A stretch of DNA of 64,000 bases from the NCBI GenBank assembly GCA_041739525.1, contig JBGSNQ010000096.1:38381-102380 (forward strand), in the 5' to 3' direction. The translations under genes were made by a program, and so were the position numbers. The DNA comes from DATJGR01 sp041739525. Its GTDB lineage: Bacteria; Pseudomonadota; Gammaproteobacteria; Pseudomonadales; Azotimanducaceae. Within the stretch, counting starts at the first letter, position 1. Each line of letters opens with the position of its first letter. The notes below the pieces were generated by a model, which saw nothing but the letters and a program-made list of their open reading frames with translations, did not search any database and was not told the origin of the DNA. Positions 32,773 through 42,183 of the stretch are shown here, in pieces.

Positions 32773-34182
32773 TCAGAGTACCGGTTTGCGCAGGTGCCAG
32801 TCGGTCGCCTGTTCGTACGCGTGCCCCGCGCGCAGCACCGTGCTTTCGTCGAACGACCGTCCGACGATCTGCAGTCCTATCGGCAATCCGGCCGGCGTAA
32901 ATCCGCACGGCACGGATAGTGCGGGAAGACCCGTGGCGTTGAACGGCGCGGTACAGCGGATCATTGCCGAAAGGATCGACTCTTCCATCCCGCCGTAGCG
33001 GATGGTCTCCTGGCCGATGCGCGCCGCTACGATCGGAGTGGTCGGCGTTACGAGCAGATCGACCGATTCCAGTGCGTTGCGCACCGATACGCACAACGCG
33101 TCGCGCGCGCGTAGTCCGAGCATCAATGCAGCGCCTTCGGGCGGCGGACTCGTCAGCAATCCGCGCACGTCGGCGCCGAAGTCGCCGGGTCGGGTCCGCA
33201 TCGCGTCCGCGTGAATCTCCTGTGCCTCCGCGAGCACCAGCGCGAACAACGCGCCGACGCCTTCTGCGACGCCCGGAACCACCACGTCGTGCACGTCGGC
33301 GCCGAGGCGTCGTAGTGTCGAGATGGCTTCTTCGACCGGACCGGCAATGCCGTCCTCGAGGTGATCGTAGAAATAGGCGCGTGGAACGCCGATACGAAGT
33401 CCTCTCAAATCGCCGTGCAGCGACGCGGTGTAGTCCTCGGTGGGCGTCCGTACCGTCGTTGGATCGAGCGGGTCGTAGCCCGCAATGGCGTTCAGCAGCA
33501 GCGCGGCGTCCTCCACGGTGCGCGTGAGCGGACCGGCGTGGTCGAACAGGTACGACAGCGGCAGAACGCCGGCTTTGCTCACGCGGCCGTAAGTCGGCTT
33601 CAGCCCGACTACGCCGCACACGGACGCGGGCATGCGGATGCTGCCGCCCGTGTCGGTGCCCAGCGTCGCAGTGGCGAGGCCGGCCGCAATGGCCGTACCG
33701 GAGCCGCCGCTCGATCCGCCGGGAATGTGCTCGAGGTTCCATGGATTGCGCGTGGGACCGTAGTGCGGGTTGTTCGTGGTGACGCCGTACGCGTATTCGT
33801 GCGTGTTGAGCTTCCCGAGCAGAACCGTGCCGGCATCGCGCAGCCGCCGCGCCGCGGTGCAATCGTCGGCCGGAACGTGGTTGGAGTGAATCTTCCCGCC
33901 GCCCGTAGTGCGGATGCCCGCGGTTTCGTACAGATCCTTCAACGCGAGCGGAACGCCGTGCAGCGGACCGCGTGATCGTCCCGCAGCGAGTTCCTCGGTC
34001 GCCTGCTTCGCATCCGCACGCGCGCGTTCGGCCGTAACGGTGATGTACGCGTTGATCCGCGGATTCAATTGTTCGATCCGGCGCAGGTATGCGTCGGTCA
34101 GCTCGACCGGCGATATTTCGCGCGCCTGAATCGCTTTTGAAGCGCGCGCCACGGTGAGGCCGCACAGTTCCAGGTCTGCCAT
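32773..34182 (-). CDS. Amidase signature family hydrolase
   Basis: A 469-residue amidase. The Ser-cisSer-Lys triad is present: Lys82 in VPLALKDLY, the Gly/Ser-rich PGGSSGGSGTA with Ser157/158, and nucleophile Ser181 in DTGGSIRMPA. It hydrolyses an amide in the cytoplasm; the family also includes GatA, but the gatB/gatC genes are absent here and the N-terminus is of the general amidase type. Convergent with the interrupted monooxygenase, 33 bp apart, and divergent from the MBL hydrolase. Substrate unknown. Confidence 0.9.
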   Translation of the reverse strand: MADLELCGLTVARASKAIQAREISPVELTDAYLRRIEQLNPRINAYITVTAERARADAKQATEELAAGRSRGPLHGVPLALKDLYETAGIRTTGGGKIHSNHVPADDCTAARRLRDAGTVLLGKLNTHEYAYGVTTNNPHYGPTRNPWNLEHIPGGSSGGSGTAIAAGLATATLGTDTGGSIRMPASVCGVVGLKPTYGRVSKAGVLPLSYLFDHAGPLTRTVEDAALLLNAIAGYDPLDPTTVRTPTEDYTASLHGDLRGLRIGVPRAYFYDHLEDGIAGPVEEAISTLRRLGADVHDVVVPGVAEGVGALFALVLAEAQEIHADAMRTRPGDFGADVRGLLTSPPPEGAALMLGLRARDALCVSVRNALESVDLLVTPTTPIVAARIGQETIRYGGMEESILSAMIRCTAPFNATGLPALSVPCGFTPAGLPIGLQIVGRSFDESTVLRAGHAYEQATDWHLRKPVL

Positions 34183-34296
34183 GAAACTCCCCCTGTTCTT
34201 CGTTCGACGGTCGAGACAGTATGCAACACATCGACAGGGCCGCTGACGGTTTTACGCTGGCGGCGAACCCGGAATTTGCATCACGAGGACGGCTTG

Positions 34297-35064
34297 ATGT
34301 TACCGATCGCCGACCGTTGGTTCGAACGCCGCACGGTGAGCCCGGATCTAACGCTGCTTACCGAGCCGCACGTAGATCCGCTGCTTCGTTGCAATATCTG
34401 GCACGTGCGCGGGCGCGATCGAGATCTGCTTGTCGACACCGGGCTCGGCGTCGCACCGCTGCGCGATGCGGCGCGCGATCTGTTCGAGAAGCCGCTGGCC
34501 GCCGTTGCAACGCACACGCACCTCGACCACACGGGCGGAATGCACGAATTCGCCGAGCGCTGGGTGCACGCGCTCGAGGCCGACGTGCTCGTGCGCGGCA
34601 GCGATCCGCTTCCGCTCGCCGAAGAGGACTTCCCGAAGGAACTGCGTGAGTCGCTTCGGGCCAGCGGTTACGAAGTGCGCGGCGGCATGCTCACGGCGAT
34701 TCCGCACGAAGGTTACGAGCCGCGCTCGCATCGCCCGATGCCGGCGCCGCCGACCCGGCATCTTGCGGCAGGCGACATCGTCGGTCTTGGCGACCGCAGT
34801 TTCGAAGTGCTGCATCTGCCCGGACATTCGCCCGGCAGCATCGGATTGTGGGACGCCCGTGCCCGCGTGCTCTTTTCGGGCGACGCGATCTACGACGGTG
34901 CGCTGCTCGATGATCTGCCGGGCTCGAACATTCCGGATTACGTCGCGACGATGAAGCGACTACGCGCGCTGCCAGTGGATGTCGTGCACGGCGGGCACGA
35001 AGCCAGTTTCGGACGCGAGCGCCTCGTGCAGCTGTGCGATGCGTACCTCGCACTACGCGATTAG
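34297..35064 (+). CDS. MBL-fold metallo-hydrolase
   Basis: A 255-residue metallo-beta-lactamase-fold enzyme. The dinuclear metal motif is HTHLDH (His73, His75, Asp77, His78), followed by a further His in PGHSPGSIGL, Asp in FSGDAIYDG and a C-terminal HGGHEASF. The start is ATG 34297, with GAGG at 34285-34288; a TTG at 34276 is less likely. The family includes thiol-ester and lactone hydrolases. It stands 87 bp upstream of the peroxiredoxin gene. Confidence 0.85.
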   Translation: MLPIADRWFERRTVSPDLTLLTEPHVDPLLRCNIWHVRGRDRDLLVDTGLGVAPLRDAARDLFEKPLAAVATHTHLDHTGGMHEFAERWVHALEADVLVRGSDPLPLAEEDFPKELRESLRASGYEVRGGMLTAIPHEGYEPRSHRPMPAPPTRHLAAGDIVGLGDRSFEVLHLPGHSPGSIGLWDARARVLFSGDAIYDGALLDDLPGSNIPDYVATMKRLRALPVDVVHGGHEASFGRERLVQLCDAYLALRD

Positions 35065-35151
35065 CAATCGAAGGCGGGCGCGCGATTGACGCTCGCCGGT
35101 CGATTCACCACACTCTGCCGTCCTCAAAACACCAAGCCAAAGGGAGCAATC

Positions 35152-35631
35152 ATGGCGATCAAAGAAGGTGACAAGTTACCGGCCGCCAAATTCAACATGA
35201 TGAAGGACGGTAAGCCCGCGGCGGTGAGCACCGACGATCTGTTTGCCGGCAAGAAGGTAGTCGTATTTGCGGTACCCGGCGCATTCACGCCGACGTGTTC
35301 GATGGCGCACCTGCCGGGCTTCGTCGTCAACGCGGACAAGATCAAAGCAAAGGGTGTCGACAGCATCATCTGTCTGTCGGTGAACGATGCGTTCGTGATG
35401 GACGCGTGGGGCAAAGACAAGAACGCCGAGAACCTGCTGATGGTGGGCGACGGCAACGGCGACTTCACGAAAGCAGTCGGCCTCGAAATGGACGGCAGCG
35501 GCTTCGGTCTGGGCAAGCGTTCGCAGCGTTACGCGATGATCGTCGAGAACGGCGTGGTGAAGAAACTGAACGTCGAGGCGCCCGGCAAGTTCGAAGTATC
35601 GAGCGCCGAAGCGATCATGAAGGCGCTCTGA
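35152..35631 (+). CDS. Peroxiredoxin, Prx5 (AhpE/1-Cys-like) type
   Basis: A 159-residue peroxiredoxin. The peroxidatic Cys49 is in VPGAFTPTCS, the typical Prx5 motif, and the SVNDAFVMDAWGK region with FGLGKRSQRYAMI is that of the bacterial glutaredoxin-dependent group. It reduces peroxides in the cytoplasm. The start is ATG 35152 with AGGGAG at 35141-35146. It converges on the thioesterase gene with a hairpin between them. Confidence 0.92.
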   Translation: MAIKEGDKLPAAKFNMMKDGKPAAVSTDDLFAGKKVVVFAVPGAFTPTCSMAHLPGFVVNADKIKAKGVDSIICLSVNDAFVMDAWGKDKNAENLLMVGDGNGDFTKAVGLEMDGSGFGLGKRSQRYAMIVENGVVKKLNVEAPGKFEVSSAEAIMKAL

Positions 35632-35655
35632 CAATCTGACCTCAAGTCTCGCAGA

Positions 35656-35680
35656 CGGCGCCGTTCCTTGGGCGGCGCCG
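35656..35680. terminator. GC-rich hairpin between convergent genes
   Basis: CGGCGCCG (35656-35663) and CGGCGCCG (35673-35680) can pair across a 9-base loop. It lies between the converging peroxiredoxin and thioesterase genes, as expected for a shared terminator. No T-run follows on either strand, so termination efficiency is doubtful. Confidence 0.45.
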
Positions 35681-35689
35681 CTCCCTCTC

Positions 35690-36547
35690 TCAGTCCCGTA
35701 TCCTGATCAGACATTCCTGTGCCGCGGTTGCCACGAGTTCGCCGCGCGCGTTGAAGAACTGACCCCGCACGAAACCGCGCGCACCCGACGCGCTGGGGCT
35801 CGACTTCGCGAACAACAGCCACTCATCGGCGCGGAACGGTCGATGAAACCACAGCGCGTGATCGAGGCTGGCGCCCTGGAAGTTACCTTCGCCCGGGCTG
35901 CGGCCGTGCGGCAGCATCGACGTGCTCATGAAGTCGAGGTCGGACATGTACGCGAGCATGCACAGATGCACTTCGGGGTTGTCCGGCAACGGGTCGCGTG
36001 TCTTCAGCCAGGTGTGCTTGTACGGCGGATGCACCTGGCTGTTGTTGCCCATCAGGATGTTCTCTACCTGACGGCTGTCGATCGCGTCGAAGCGGTACGC
36101 GAAGCGCTTCACCTCGGGCCGCACCTTTGCGATCTCGGCGTAGGCCTCCTTGTCGGAACGTAGCGACTCCGGCGACGGTACGTCGGGCATCGGCACCGAG
36201 TGTTCGAGGCCCGGCTCGTCGCGTTGCCACGACGACGACATGCTGAAGATCGCGCGGCCGTGCTGGATTGCCGCGATGCGCCGTGTGGTGAAGCTCTTGC
36301 CGTCGCGGATGCGGTCCACCTCGTAGAGGATCGGCGCGTTCCAGTCGCCGGGCCGCAGGAAATACGCGTGCATCGAGTGTAGCTGCCGTTGTTCCTCGAT
36401 CGTTCGGTACGCGGCCGCAATGGCCTGTGCGAGTACTTGCCCGCCGAAGACGTGCTCCGACTCGGCCGCGTTGCGGCCGCGATAGAGATTTTCTTCGATG
36501 CGCTCCACGTCCAGCAGATCGATGATGTCGCGCAGGATCGGATTCAT
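35690..36547 (-). CDS. tesB: Acyl-CoA thioesterase II (TesB)
   Basis: A 285-residue double-hotdog thioesterase. Visible: FGGQVLAQAIAAAYRT in the first domain, SMHAYFLRPG, and the C-terminal active-site elements Asp in GASLDHALWFHRPF, the SxSASGARGF segment and Gln in AAQECLIR. It hydrolyses medium- and long-chain acyl-CoA to free acid and CoA. The start is ATG 36547 (MNPILRD); an upstream extension to 36631 lacks similarity. Divergent from the GST gene. Confidence 0.92.
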   Translation of the reverse strand: MNPILRDIIDLLDVERIEENLYRGRNAAESEHVFGGQVLAQAIAAAYRTIEEQRQLHSMHAYFLRPGDWNAPILYEVDRIRDGKSFTTRRIAAIQHGRAIFSMSSSWQRDEPGLEHSVPMPDVPSPESLRSDKEAYAEIAKVRPEVKRFAYRFDAIDSRQVENILMGNNSQVHPPYKHTWLKTRDPLPDNPEVHLCMLAYMSDLDFMSTSMLPHGRSPGEGNFQGASLDHALWFHRPFRADEWLLFAKSSPSASGARGFVRGQFFNARGELVATAAQECLIRIRD

Positions 36548-36558
36548 GGCGGCCGCGC

Positions 36559-36587
36559 TTACTCGGATGAAGCCGCGATTGTATGAT
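36559..36587 (+). promoter_or_regulatory. Candidate sigma-70 promoter of the GST gene
   Basis: TTACTC (36559-36564), 17 bases, TATGAT (36582-36587), ending 36 bp before the GST start in the 76-bp gap between the divergent thioesterase and GST genes. The -10 is one change from consensus; the -35 is weak. Confidence 0.4.
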
Positions 36588-36623
36588 CCCGCGCCGACAG
36601 CAACCACTTGGACGAAACAGCCG

Positions 36624-37235
36624 ATGAGCAAACTGAAGGTTTATGGGGTTCCGCAAAGCCGCGCCGCGCGAACGCTCTGGATGGTCGAGGAGTGCGGTGT
36701 GCCGTACGAGCACGTTGCCACGAGCTTCGGTACGGACACGAAGTCCGACGCGTACAAAGCGATCAACCCTAACCAGCGCATTCCGGCCATCGACGACGAC
36801 GGTGTCATTGTCTGGGAGTCGATGGCGATCAACCTCTATCTCGCCAAGAAGTACGGCGGCGAACTGGCGCCGAAGAATGCGGCCGAAGAAGCGCACGCCA
36901 CGCAGTGGAGCTTCTGGGTGATGACCGAAATCGAGAAGCCGCTGTTGAACGCGCTGTTCGCGCGCACCGGCATGATGGGCATGACCAAAGACGAGGCGGT
37001 GGCGGCGAAATATTTTGACGAAATCCGCAAACCGCTCGGCGTGCTGAACGACCATCTGGCGAAGCACGAGTACGTGCTCGGCAATCGCTTCACCGTTGCC
37101 GACCTGAACGTCGCATGCGTGCTGAACTGGGCATCGGCCGGCCGCTTTAGCCTGGCCGAGTGGCCGAAAGTAGATGCGTGGCTGGCGAAGTGTGCAGGGC
37201 GGCCGGCCGCGAAGAAGGCGCGCGCGATCCGATAG
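36624..37235 (+). CDS. Glutathione S-transferase family protein
   Basis: A 203-residue GST. The thioredoxin-like N-terminal domain (about 1-80) has VPQSRAARTLWMVEE at the glutathione site, NPNQRIPAIDDDG with the cis-Pro, and WESMAINLYLAKKYG. The helical C-terminal domain carries the N-capping FTVADLNVA near 157. It conjugates or reduces electrophiles with glutathione in the cytoplasm. The start is ATG 36624; upstream in-frame codons are antisense to tesB. Converges on the MFS gene, 6 bp apart. Confidence 0.9.
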   Translation: MSKLKVYGVPQSRAARTLWMVEECGVPYEHVATSFGTDTKSDAYKAINPNQRIPAIDDDGVIVWESMAINLYLAKKYGGELAPKNAAEEAHATQWSFWVMTEIEKPLLNALFARTGMMGMTKDEAVAAKYFDEIRKPLGVLNDHLAKHEYVLGNRFTVADLNVACVLNWASAGRFSLAEWPKVDAWLAKCAGRPAAKKARAIR

Positions 37236-37241
37236 GCTGCG

Positions 37242-38414
37242 CTAACGACCCTGCGCGGGCGCAAGCGTTGCAAATGCGATCGCCAGCGCAAGGGTGATTG
37301 CAGCCACTCCGGCGAACGCTGCATTGAACGACCACGCCTGTGCGACCCCGCCGATGAAGAGCAGAAACGCGGGTTCGCAGGCGTGTTGCGCCATCTTCGC
37401 GAGCGACGTGACGGTGGCTCGCGCCGTGCCTTCGATCTGCTGCTGCAATTGTGTTTGCAGCAGCACCTCCGCCGCGGCGGTCAATGCGAAGTAAATGCCG
37501 ATCGCGACCGCGATGGCGAAACCCGTGAACAGCGTGCTGGCACCCAGCCCCAGGCTGCCGATGCCGAGTACCACCGCGATGGTTCGCAACGAACCGGCAT
37601 GCAGCCGGTGTGCCGCCTCCATGCCGAGCGTGCGCATCGCGTACAGCGCCGCGTAGATCACGCCGATCGCGCCCAAAGAGAACGAGCGCGTTTCGGTCAG
37701 AAACGGACCGATGTACTCGTCCAGTACGCCGTATGCGGTGACCAGGCTCGCGAACATCGCGACCGTCCACAACATCGCGCGATTGCCGCGCACTTCCTTC
37801 ACGCCCGCAACGAGCGTATCGGTGGCGCGTGCGTGCGCCTGCGCCATACCGGATCGCGGCGGCTCGACGAACGTGAGCGCCACGATCAACGACGCCAGCA
37901 TTGGTGCGAGTGCCGACTCCGCCATCGGAAGCGCATAGCCGGTTTGCGCCGCATAACCACCGACGGCGAGCGCTGTTGCAACGCCGAGGCTGTTCGCCAT
38001 GAGTCCGCGCCCGTAGATGCGCGCGAACGCCTCAGGTTGTGCACGCTGCTTCAGCGTATCGAACAGAAACGACTCCGACGTGCCCGAGACCAGGCTCGAC
38101 CCGAAGCCCCAGACGATGAAACCGCAGAGGTAGCCCCAGAAGTTCGGCGCGAACCACCACACGACGAACACACTGCCCTTGATGAGGCCGGACGCGACCA
38201 GCAGGCGCTTGCGCGAGTAGCGGTCGGCCAGCACGCCAGACGGCACCTCGAACACCAGTGCGCTGCCCGACCAGACGATGAACAGTACCGAGAGTTCGAA
38301 CGGCGCTATGCCGTGCGCGCCCATCATGATGGCGTACACGGGGTACACCAGAACCACTTCGCGCAGGTAGCCGAACGCGTACCAGCGCGCCGCGATGTGT
38401 CGTGTCGAGGTCAT
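37242..38414 (-). CDS. MFS transporter
   Basis: A 390-residue membrane protein with about twelve hydrophobic segments. The loop between segments 2 and 3 reads EVPSGVLADRYSRKRLLVASG near 55-75, the classic MFS GxxxDRxxR motif. The N-terminal half is of the YfmO/efflux-like type; the C-terminal half is weakly conserved. Direction and cargo cannot be told. It is divergent from the cupin gene that opens the sulfatase operon, 92 bp away, so it could export or import that pathway's substrate. Confidence 0.85.
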   Translation of the reverse strand: MTSTRHIAARWYAFGYLREVVLVYPVYAIMMGAHGIAPFELSVLFIVWSGSALVFEVPSGVLADRYSRKRLLVASGLIKGSVFVVWWFAPNFWGYLCGFIVWGFGSSLVSGTSESFLFDTLKQRAQPEAFARIYGRGLMANSLGVATALAVGGYAAQTGYALPMAESALAPMLASLIVALTFVEPPRSGMAQAHARATDTLVAGVKEVRGNRAMLWTVAMFASLVTAYGVLDEYIGPFLTETRSFSLGAIGVIYAALYAMRTLGMEAAHRLHAGSLRTIAVVLGIGSLGLGASTLFTGFAIAVAIGIYFALTAAAEVLLQTQLQQQIEGTARATVTSLAKMAQHACEPAFLLFIGGVAQAWSFNAAFAGVAAITLALAIAFATLAPAQGR

Positions 38415-38506
38415 GCCTGCTGGGATCGGTAAACGTGCCGGGATGTTGCAGAAAGGAGGAGACGCGGTGGTATGGTAACGCCTTCCCGGGGAAGAGAGCT
38501 TGCGGC

Positions 38507-38857
38507 ATGCAGATCGTGCGCGTGTACACCGGAGCCGACGGCGAGTCGCACTTCGAAGACATCGAGGTTGCGTTCGACGAGAGCGGCGCGTTCGGGCGAA
38601 TCTCGAAGATGGTCAAAGCGCGCGGCGTGCTGTTCCGCGAGGTCGATGGCGACTACGACCTCGATTTCCACAATGCACCGCGCCGCCAGTACGTCGTCAA
38701 TCTCACCGGCTCTGTAGACCTCGAAGTGGGTGACGGCACACGTCGTCGCCTCGGACCGGGGAGCATTCTGCTGGCCGAAGACACCACCGGCCGCGGCCAC
38801 AAGAGCCAGGCGGTGGCGGGCGAGGCGAGAACGTGCCTGTTCATTCCTCTCGAATGA
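38507..38857 (+). CDS. Cupin-domain protein
   Basis: A 116-residue small beta-barrel protein. RQYVVNLTGSVDLEVGDGTRRRLGPGSILLAEDTTGRGH is the cupin core near 59-98, with His97 and an acidic residue as possible metal ligands. No enzyme activity can be assigned; such proteins bind small ligands or metal. The start is ATG 38507; the preceding frame to 38402 is antisense to the MFS gene. It opens the run leading to dienelactone hydrolase and sulfatase, 60 bp before the next gene. Confidence 0.75.
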   Translation: MQIVRVYTGADGESHFEDIEVAFDESGAFGRISKMVKARGVLFREVDGDYDLDFHNAPRRQYVVNLTGSVDLEVGDGTRRRLGPGSILLAEDTTGRGHKSQAVAGEARTCLFIPLE

Positions 38858-38917
38858 GGCAGGCGGATCCGGCGAGGCCGGGAGAAACCGTTAGCAATTC
38901 TTGAGTGAGGAGGGGTG

Positions 38918-39730
38918 ATGCGCGGTGTGATGCTGATGTGTGCGATGTTGCTGGCTTCGACGGCATTCGCCGATCCTGTTCCCTTTGCACCCACGGCCGC
39001 GGATGCCGTGCCCGCGGCGATCCTCGGCAAGGGCGGTAAGCCGGTTGGAAAATCGGTTGGCTACTTTGCGGCGAATCCTAAGACGCAGGGCTATCTAACG
39101 ATTCCGGCCGGTAGCGGTAAGCATGGCGCGGTGATCCTGATCCACGAATGGGACGGTCTCGGCGAGCGCGTGAAGCAGGTGGCAGACGCGTTCGCCGCCG
39201 AAGGTTACGTCGCACTTGCGGCGGATCTGTATTCGGGACGCACCGGCGGCACGCCGGAGAAGAACATGGCGCTCGTCAAGGAAACGCTTGCCGACCCGAA
39301 ACAGATCACGGCAAACCTCGACGCGGCTGTGAAATTCCTGAAGGCGCGCAAGGACGTCTCCGGAAAGGTTGCGGCTATTGGTTGGTGCTACGGTGGCGGC
39401 GTTGCATTGAGCTTCGCGCTCGACAGCGCCAATCACGAGGGCACCGCGATGTTCTACGGCAGCCTGCTCGACGATCCCGAAAAGCTGTCGCATCTGCATC
39501 ACGAGTTGTATGGCACGTTCGCGGGGCTCGATGAGCGAATCAGGCCGGACGATGTGCAGCATTTCGTCGCTGCACTGCGCGGCGCCGGAATCAAGAACGA
39601 TGTGCACATCTACGACGACGTGAAGCACGGCTTCTGGTTGTACGTGGATCGCGACCCGAAGGCGAATACGGCGCCCGCGCTCGATGCGTGGCAGCGCTTG
39701 AAGGCGTATCTCGCGCGGACGCTGCAATGA
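38918..39730 (+). CDS. Exported dienelactone hydrolase family protein
   Basis: A 270-residue protein with a cleavable signal peptide (about 1-19, ending FAD) and a dienelactone-hydrolase fold: Glu77 in IHEWDGL, nucleophile Cys157 in GWCYGGG, and C-terminal His in VKHGFWL. The Cys nucleophile identifies the DLH branch. ATG 38918 follows GAGGAGGGG at 38907-38914; GTG 38915 is inside that site. Its stop overlaps the sulfatase start as ATGA (39727-39730). The export signal suggests periplasmic action on a lactone or ester. Confidence 0.87.
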   Translation: MRGVMLMCAMLLASTAFADPVPFAPTAADAVPAAILGKGGKPVGKSVGYFAANPKTQGYLTIPAGSGKHGAVILIHEWDGLGERVKQVADAFAAEGYVALAADLYSGRTGGTPEKNMALVKETLADPKQITANLDAAVKFLKARKDVSGKVAAIGWCYGGGVALSFALDSANHEGTAMFYGSLLDDPEKLSHLHHELYGTFAGLDERIRPDDVQHFVAALRGAGIKNDVHIYDDVKHGFWLYVDRDPKANTAPALDAWQRLKAYLARTLQ

Positions 39731-41292
39731 CGCTTCCGTCGACGCACAAGCAGCGCAACGTTCTGCTGATAACGGCCGACCAGTGGCGCGGCGATTGTCT
39801 TTCGGCGGTCCGCCATCCTGTGGTGCGTTCGCCGCATCTCGACGCGCTTGCGGCCGAGGGCGTCCTGTTCGAACGGCACTTTGCGAATGCCGTTCCGTGC
39901 GGACCCAGCCGCGCCTGTCTGCACACCGGCATGTACCTGCACAATCACCGGTCCGGCACGAACGGCACGCCGCTCGATCGCCGCTTCACGAACTGGGCGC
40001 TCGAGTTGCGCCGCGCCGGTTACGATCCGGCGCTGTTCGGTTACACGCACACCGCGCCCGATCCGCGTTACATGACGAGCGACGATCCGCGGCTGGGCAC
40101 GGATGAAGGCATCCTTCCCGGAATCATGCCTGTGGTCGACATGGCCACACACTGCGGTCCGTGGCGCGACTGGTTGAAACAGTTCGGCTATCGGATTCCC
40201 GACGATCACGGCGCTACGTATGGCCAGCGCGTTGCGGACCACAACGACGCCGCGGTGCCGCGACCGTCGCTGTATTCGCCCGATCACACCGATACGCGTT
40301 TTCTCGTGCAGAGCGCCATGGATTTCATTACGGCGAATGCGCGTGGCGACTCGGGCTCGCGAGGCGACCCCGGCTCGCAAAGCGAGCCGGGATGGGCGGT
40401 GCATCTCTCGATACGCGCGCCGCACCCACCGTGGGTGGCTGCACAACCCTACAACGCGCGTTATCCGCTGCGCGCATTGCCGACGCCGGTGCGTCGCAGC
40501 GACGTAGAAAGCGAGAGCGAGTTGCATCCCTGGCTCGCCGCGCAATTGCATTCCGAGCGGCACGCGTCGCACGCCGACGATCTGCGGCACCGCATGTTGC
40601 AGGCGAGCTACTACGGCTTGATGTCCGAGGTGGACGACAACATGGGCCGCTTGTTCGCGCACCTCAAATCGCTGGGCCAGTGGGACGATACGCTGATCGT
40701 GTTCACGTCGGATCACGGCGAGCAGATGGGCGATCACTGGCAATACGGTAAAGCAGGGTTCTTCGATCAGTCCTATCACATTCCGATGATCGTGAGAGAC
40801 CCCAACGGCGTGAAGCAGGGGCGAGTTACCGCGTTCACCGAACATGTGGACGTAATGCCGACGATCCTGGAATGGCTCGGCCTAGAAGTGCCGCGACAAT
40901 GCGACGGCCGCAGTCTGCAGAGTTTCCTGCATGGCCGCGCGGTGCCCGAAGACTGGCGCACTGAAGCGCATTGGGAATACGACTTCCGCGATTCCGGCTA
41001 CGAGCAGGTGTTGGGGCTGACGCTCGAAACCTGTTCGTTGAACGTGGTGCGCGGGCTCGATACGAAATACGTGCACTTCGCCGATCTGCCGCCGCTGCTG
41101 TTCGACCTGCGCAACGATCCGGGCGAGCTGGTCGATCTCGCGCAGGATGAGCGCCATCAACTGCGTATGGCGGACTATTCGCGCCGCCTGCTTTCATGGC
41201 GCATGCGGCACACCGACAAGACGCTGAGTCACTTGCGCGTGACGCCGCAGACCGGACTGATGAATCTGAACGAACGTGGAGCTAGAGCATGA
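39727..41292 (+). CDS. Sulfatase/phosphonate monoester hydrolase family enzyme
   Basis: A 521-residue alkaline-phosphatase-superfamily enzyme. Cys58 in CGPSRACLHTG is the CxPSR site that is converted to formylglycine; metal ligands include Asp18 in TADQWRGD and the TSDHGEQMGDH segment. It hydrolyses a sulfate or phosphonate/phosphate monoester. Residues 207-220 are a Gly/Ser/Asp insertion encoded by two 18-bp repeats (40345-40380). No signal peptide is seen. ATG 39727 overlaps the hydrolase stop, and its own stop overlaps the SDR start, so three genes are translationally coupled. No sulfatase-maturase gene is in the window. Confidence 0.88.
   Translation: MTLPSTHKQRNVLLITADQWRGDCLSAVRHPVVRSPHLDALAAEGVLFERHFANAVPCGPSRACLHTGMYLHNHRSGTNGTPLDRRFTNWALELRRAGYDPALFGYTHTAPDPRYMTSDDPRLGTDEGILPGIMPVVDMATHCGPWRDWLKQFGYRIPDDHGATYGQRVADHNDAAVPRPSLYSPDHTDTRFLVQSAMDFITANARGDSGSRGDPGSQSEPGWAVHLSIRAPHPPWVAAQPYNARYPLRALPTPVRRSDVESESELHPWLAAQLHSERHASHADDLRHRMLQASYYGLMSEVDDNMGRLFAHLKSLGQWDDTLIVFTSDHGEQMGDHWQYGKAGFFDQSYHIPMIVRDPNGVKQGRVTAFTEHVDVMPTILEWLGLEVPRQCDGRSLQSFLHGRAVPEDWRTEAHWEYDFRDSGYEQVLGLTLETCSLNVVRGLDTKYVHFADLPPLLFDLRNDPGELVDLAQDERHQLRMADYSRRLLSWRMRHTDKTLSHLRVTPQTGLMNLNERGARA
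40345..40380 (+). repeat. Two 18-bp tandem units inside the sulfatase gene
   Basis: Units at 40345-40362 and 40363-40380 begin GGCGAC and share CGGCTCGC or GGGCTCGC. They encode GDSGSR then GDPGSQ, an in-frame low-complexity insertion in the sulfatase. Confidence 0.6.
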
Positions 41293-42155
41293 CCGATCTG
41301 AAAGGCAAGGTGGCGTTCATCACCGGCGCCGGTTCCGGCATCGGACGCGGCATCGCGGAGCGTCTGGCGCGCGACGGCGCCGACATCTTCAGCGCCGACA
41401 TCGACAACGAGGGTGCGGAGATGACCGCGAATCTCGTCACACAGTTGGGCCGACGCGCGGTGGTGACAAAAGCCAACGTCGCAGCTAAGGCGCAGATGCA
41501 GGCGGCTGCGGCGCAGTGTGTTGCGGAGTTCGGACGACTCGACATTGCGGTGGCCAATGCCGGCATCGGCCGCGGCGGCTCGGTGCTCGAGATGGATCTG
41601 AAAGACTGGAACGATCAACTCGACATCAACCTCACCGGCGTGTTCCTCACCGTGCAGGCGACCGCACAGCAGATGGTCAAACTCGGCAACGGCGGCCGCA
41701 TCATCTGTATCTCGTCGTTGGCAGCGGAAAACACGAGCGGCCCGATGTTCGCCTACTCGGCGACTAAGGCCGGCGTGCGCATCATGGTGCGCGGCTGGTC
41801 GCAGGATCTCGGTCCGCACGGCATCACGGTGAACGCAATTGGTCCCGGCGTGATCGAAACGCCACTCGCACAAGGACTCGCCGGCGATCCGGGCGGCGTG
41901 ATCCGTACACGACTCGAATCGCGTACACCGGTCGGGCGCGTCGGCCGGCCCTCCGATATCGCAGGACTGGCGAGTTTCATGGCCGGCGCGGACGGTGCAT
42001 TCATGAGCGGTGCATATGTGCTGATGGACGGCGGCATTCGCGATGGGCGCGCCGGCTGGGAAGCCGACGAGAGCGCGGTGGACGAAATGCAGCGGCACAT
42101 GGCCGCGGCGCAGGCGCGGCGCGCGAAATTGCAGCCGCTGATCGACGAGCGTTGA
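41289..42155 (+). CDS. SDR family oxidoreductase
   Basis: A 288-residue short-chain dehydrogenase. NAD(P) motif TGAGSGIGRG at 12-21, NAG at 90-92, catalytic Ser142/143, Tyr156 and Lys160 in AYSATKAG. GPGVIETPLA follows as the usual post-catalytic segment. It interconverts an alcohol and a ketone. ATG 41289 overlaps the sulfatase stop (ATGA). By position it could oxidise the alcohol freed by the sulfatase. Confidence 0.9.
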   Translation: MTDLKGKVAFITGAGSGIGRGIAERLARDGADIFSADIDNEGAEMTANLVTQLGRRAVVTKANVAAKAQMQAAAAQCVAEFGRLDIAVANAGIGRGGSVLEMDLKDWNDQLDINLTGVFLTVQATAQQMVKLGNGGRIICISSLAAENTSGPMFAYSATKAGVRIMVRGWSQDLGPHGITVNAIGPGVIETPLAQGLAGDPGGVIRTRLESRTPVGRVGRPSDIAGLASFMAGADGAFMSGAYVLMDGGIRDGRAGWEADESAVDEMQRHMAAAQARRAKLQPLIDER

Positions 42156-42183
42156 TGCTGATATAGGGAGGGGGAGTGCGACC

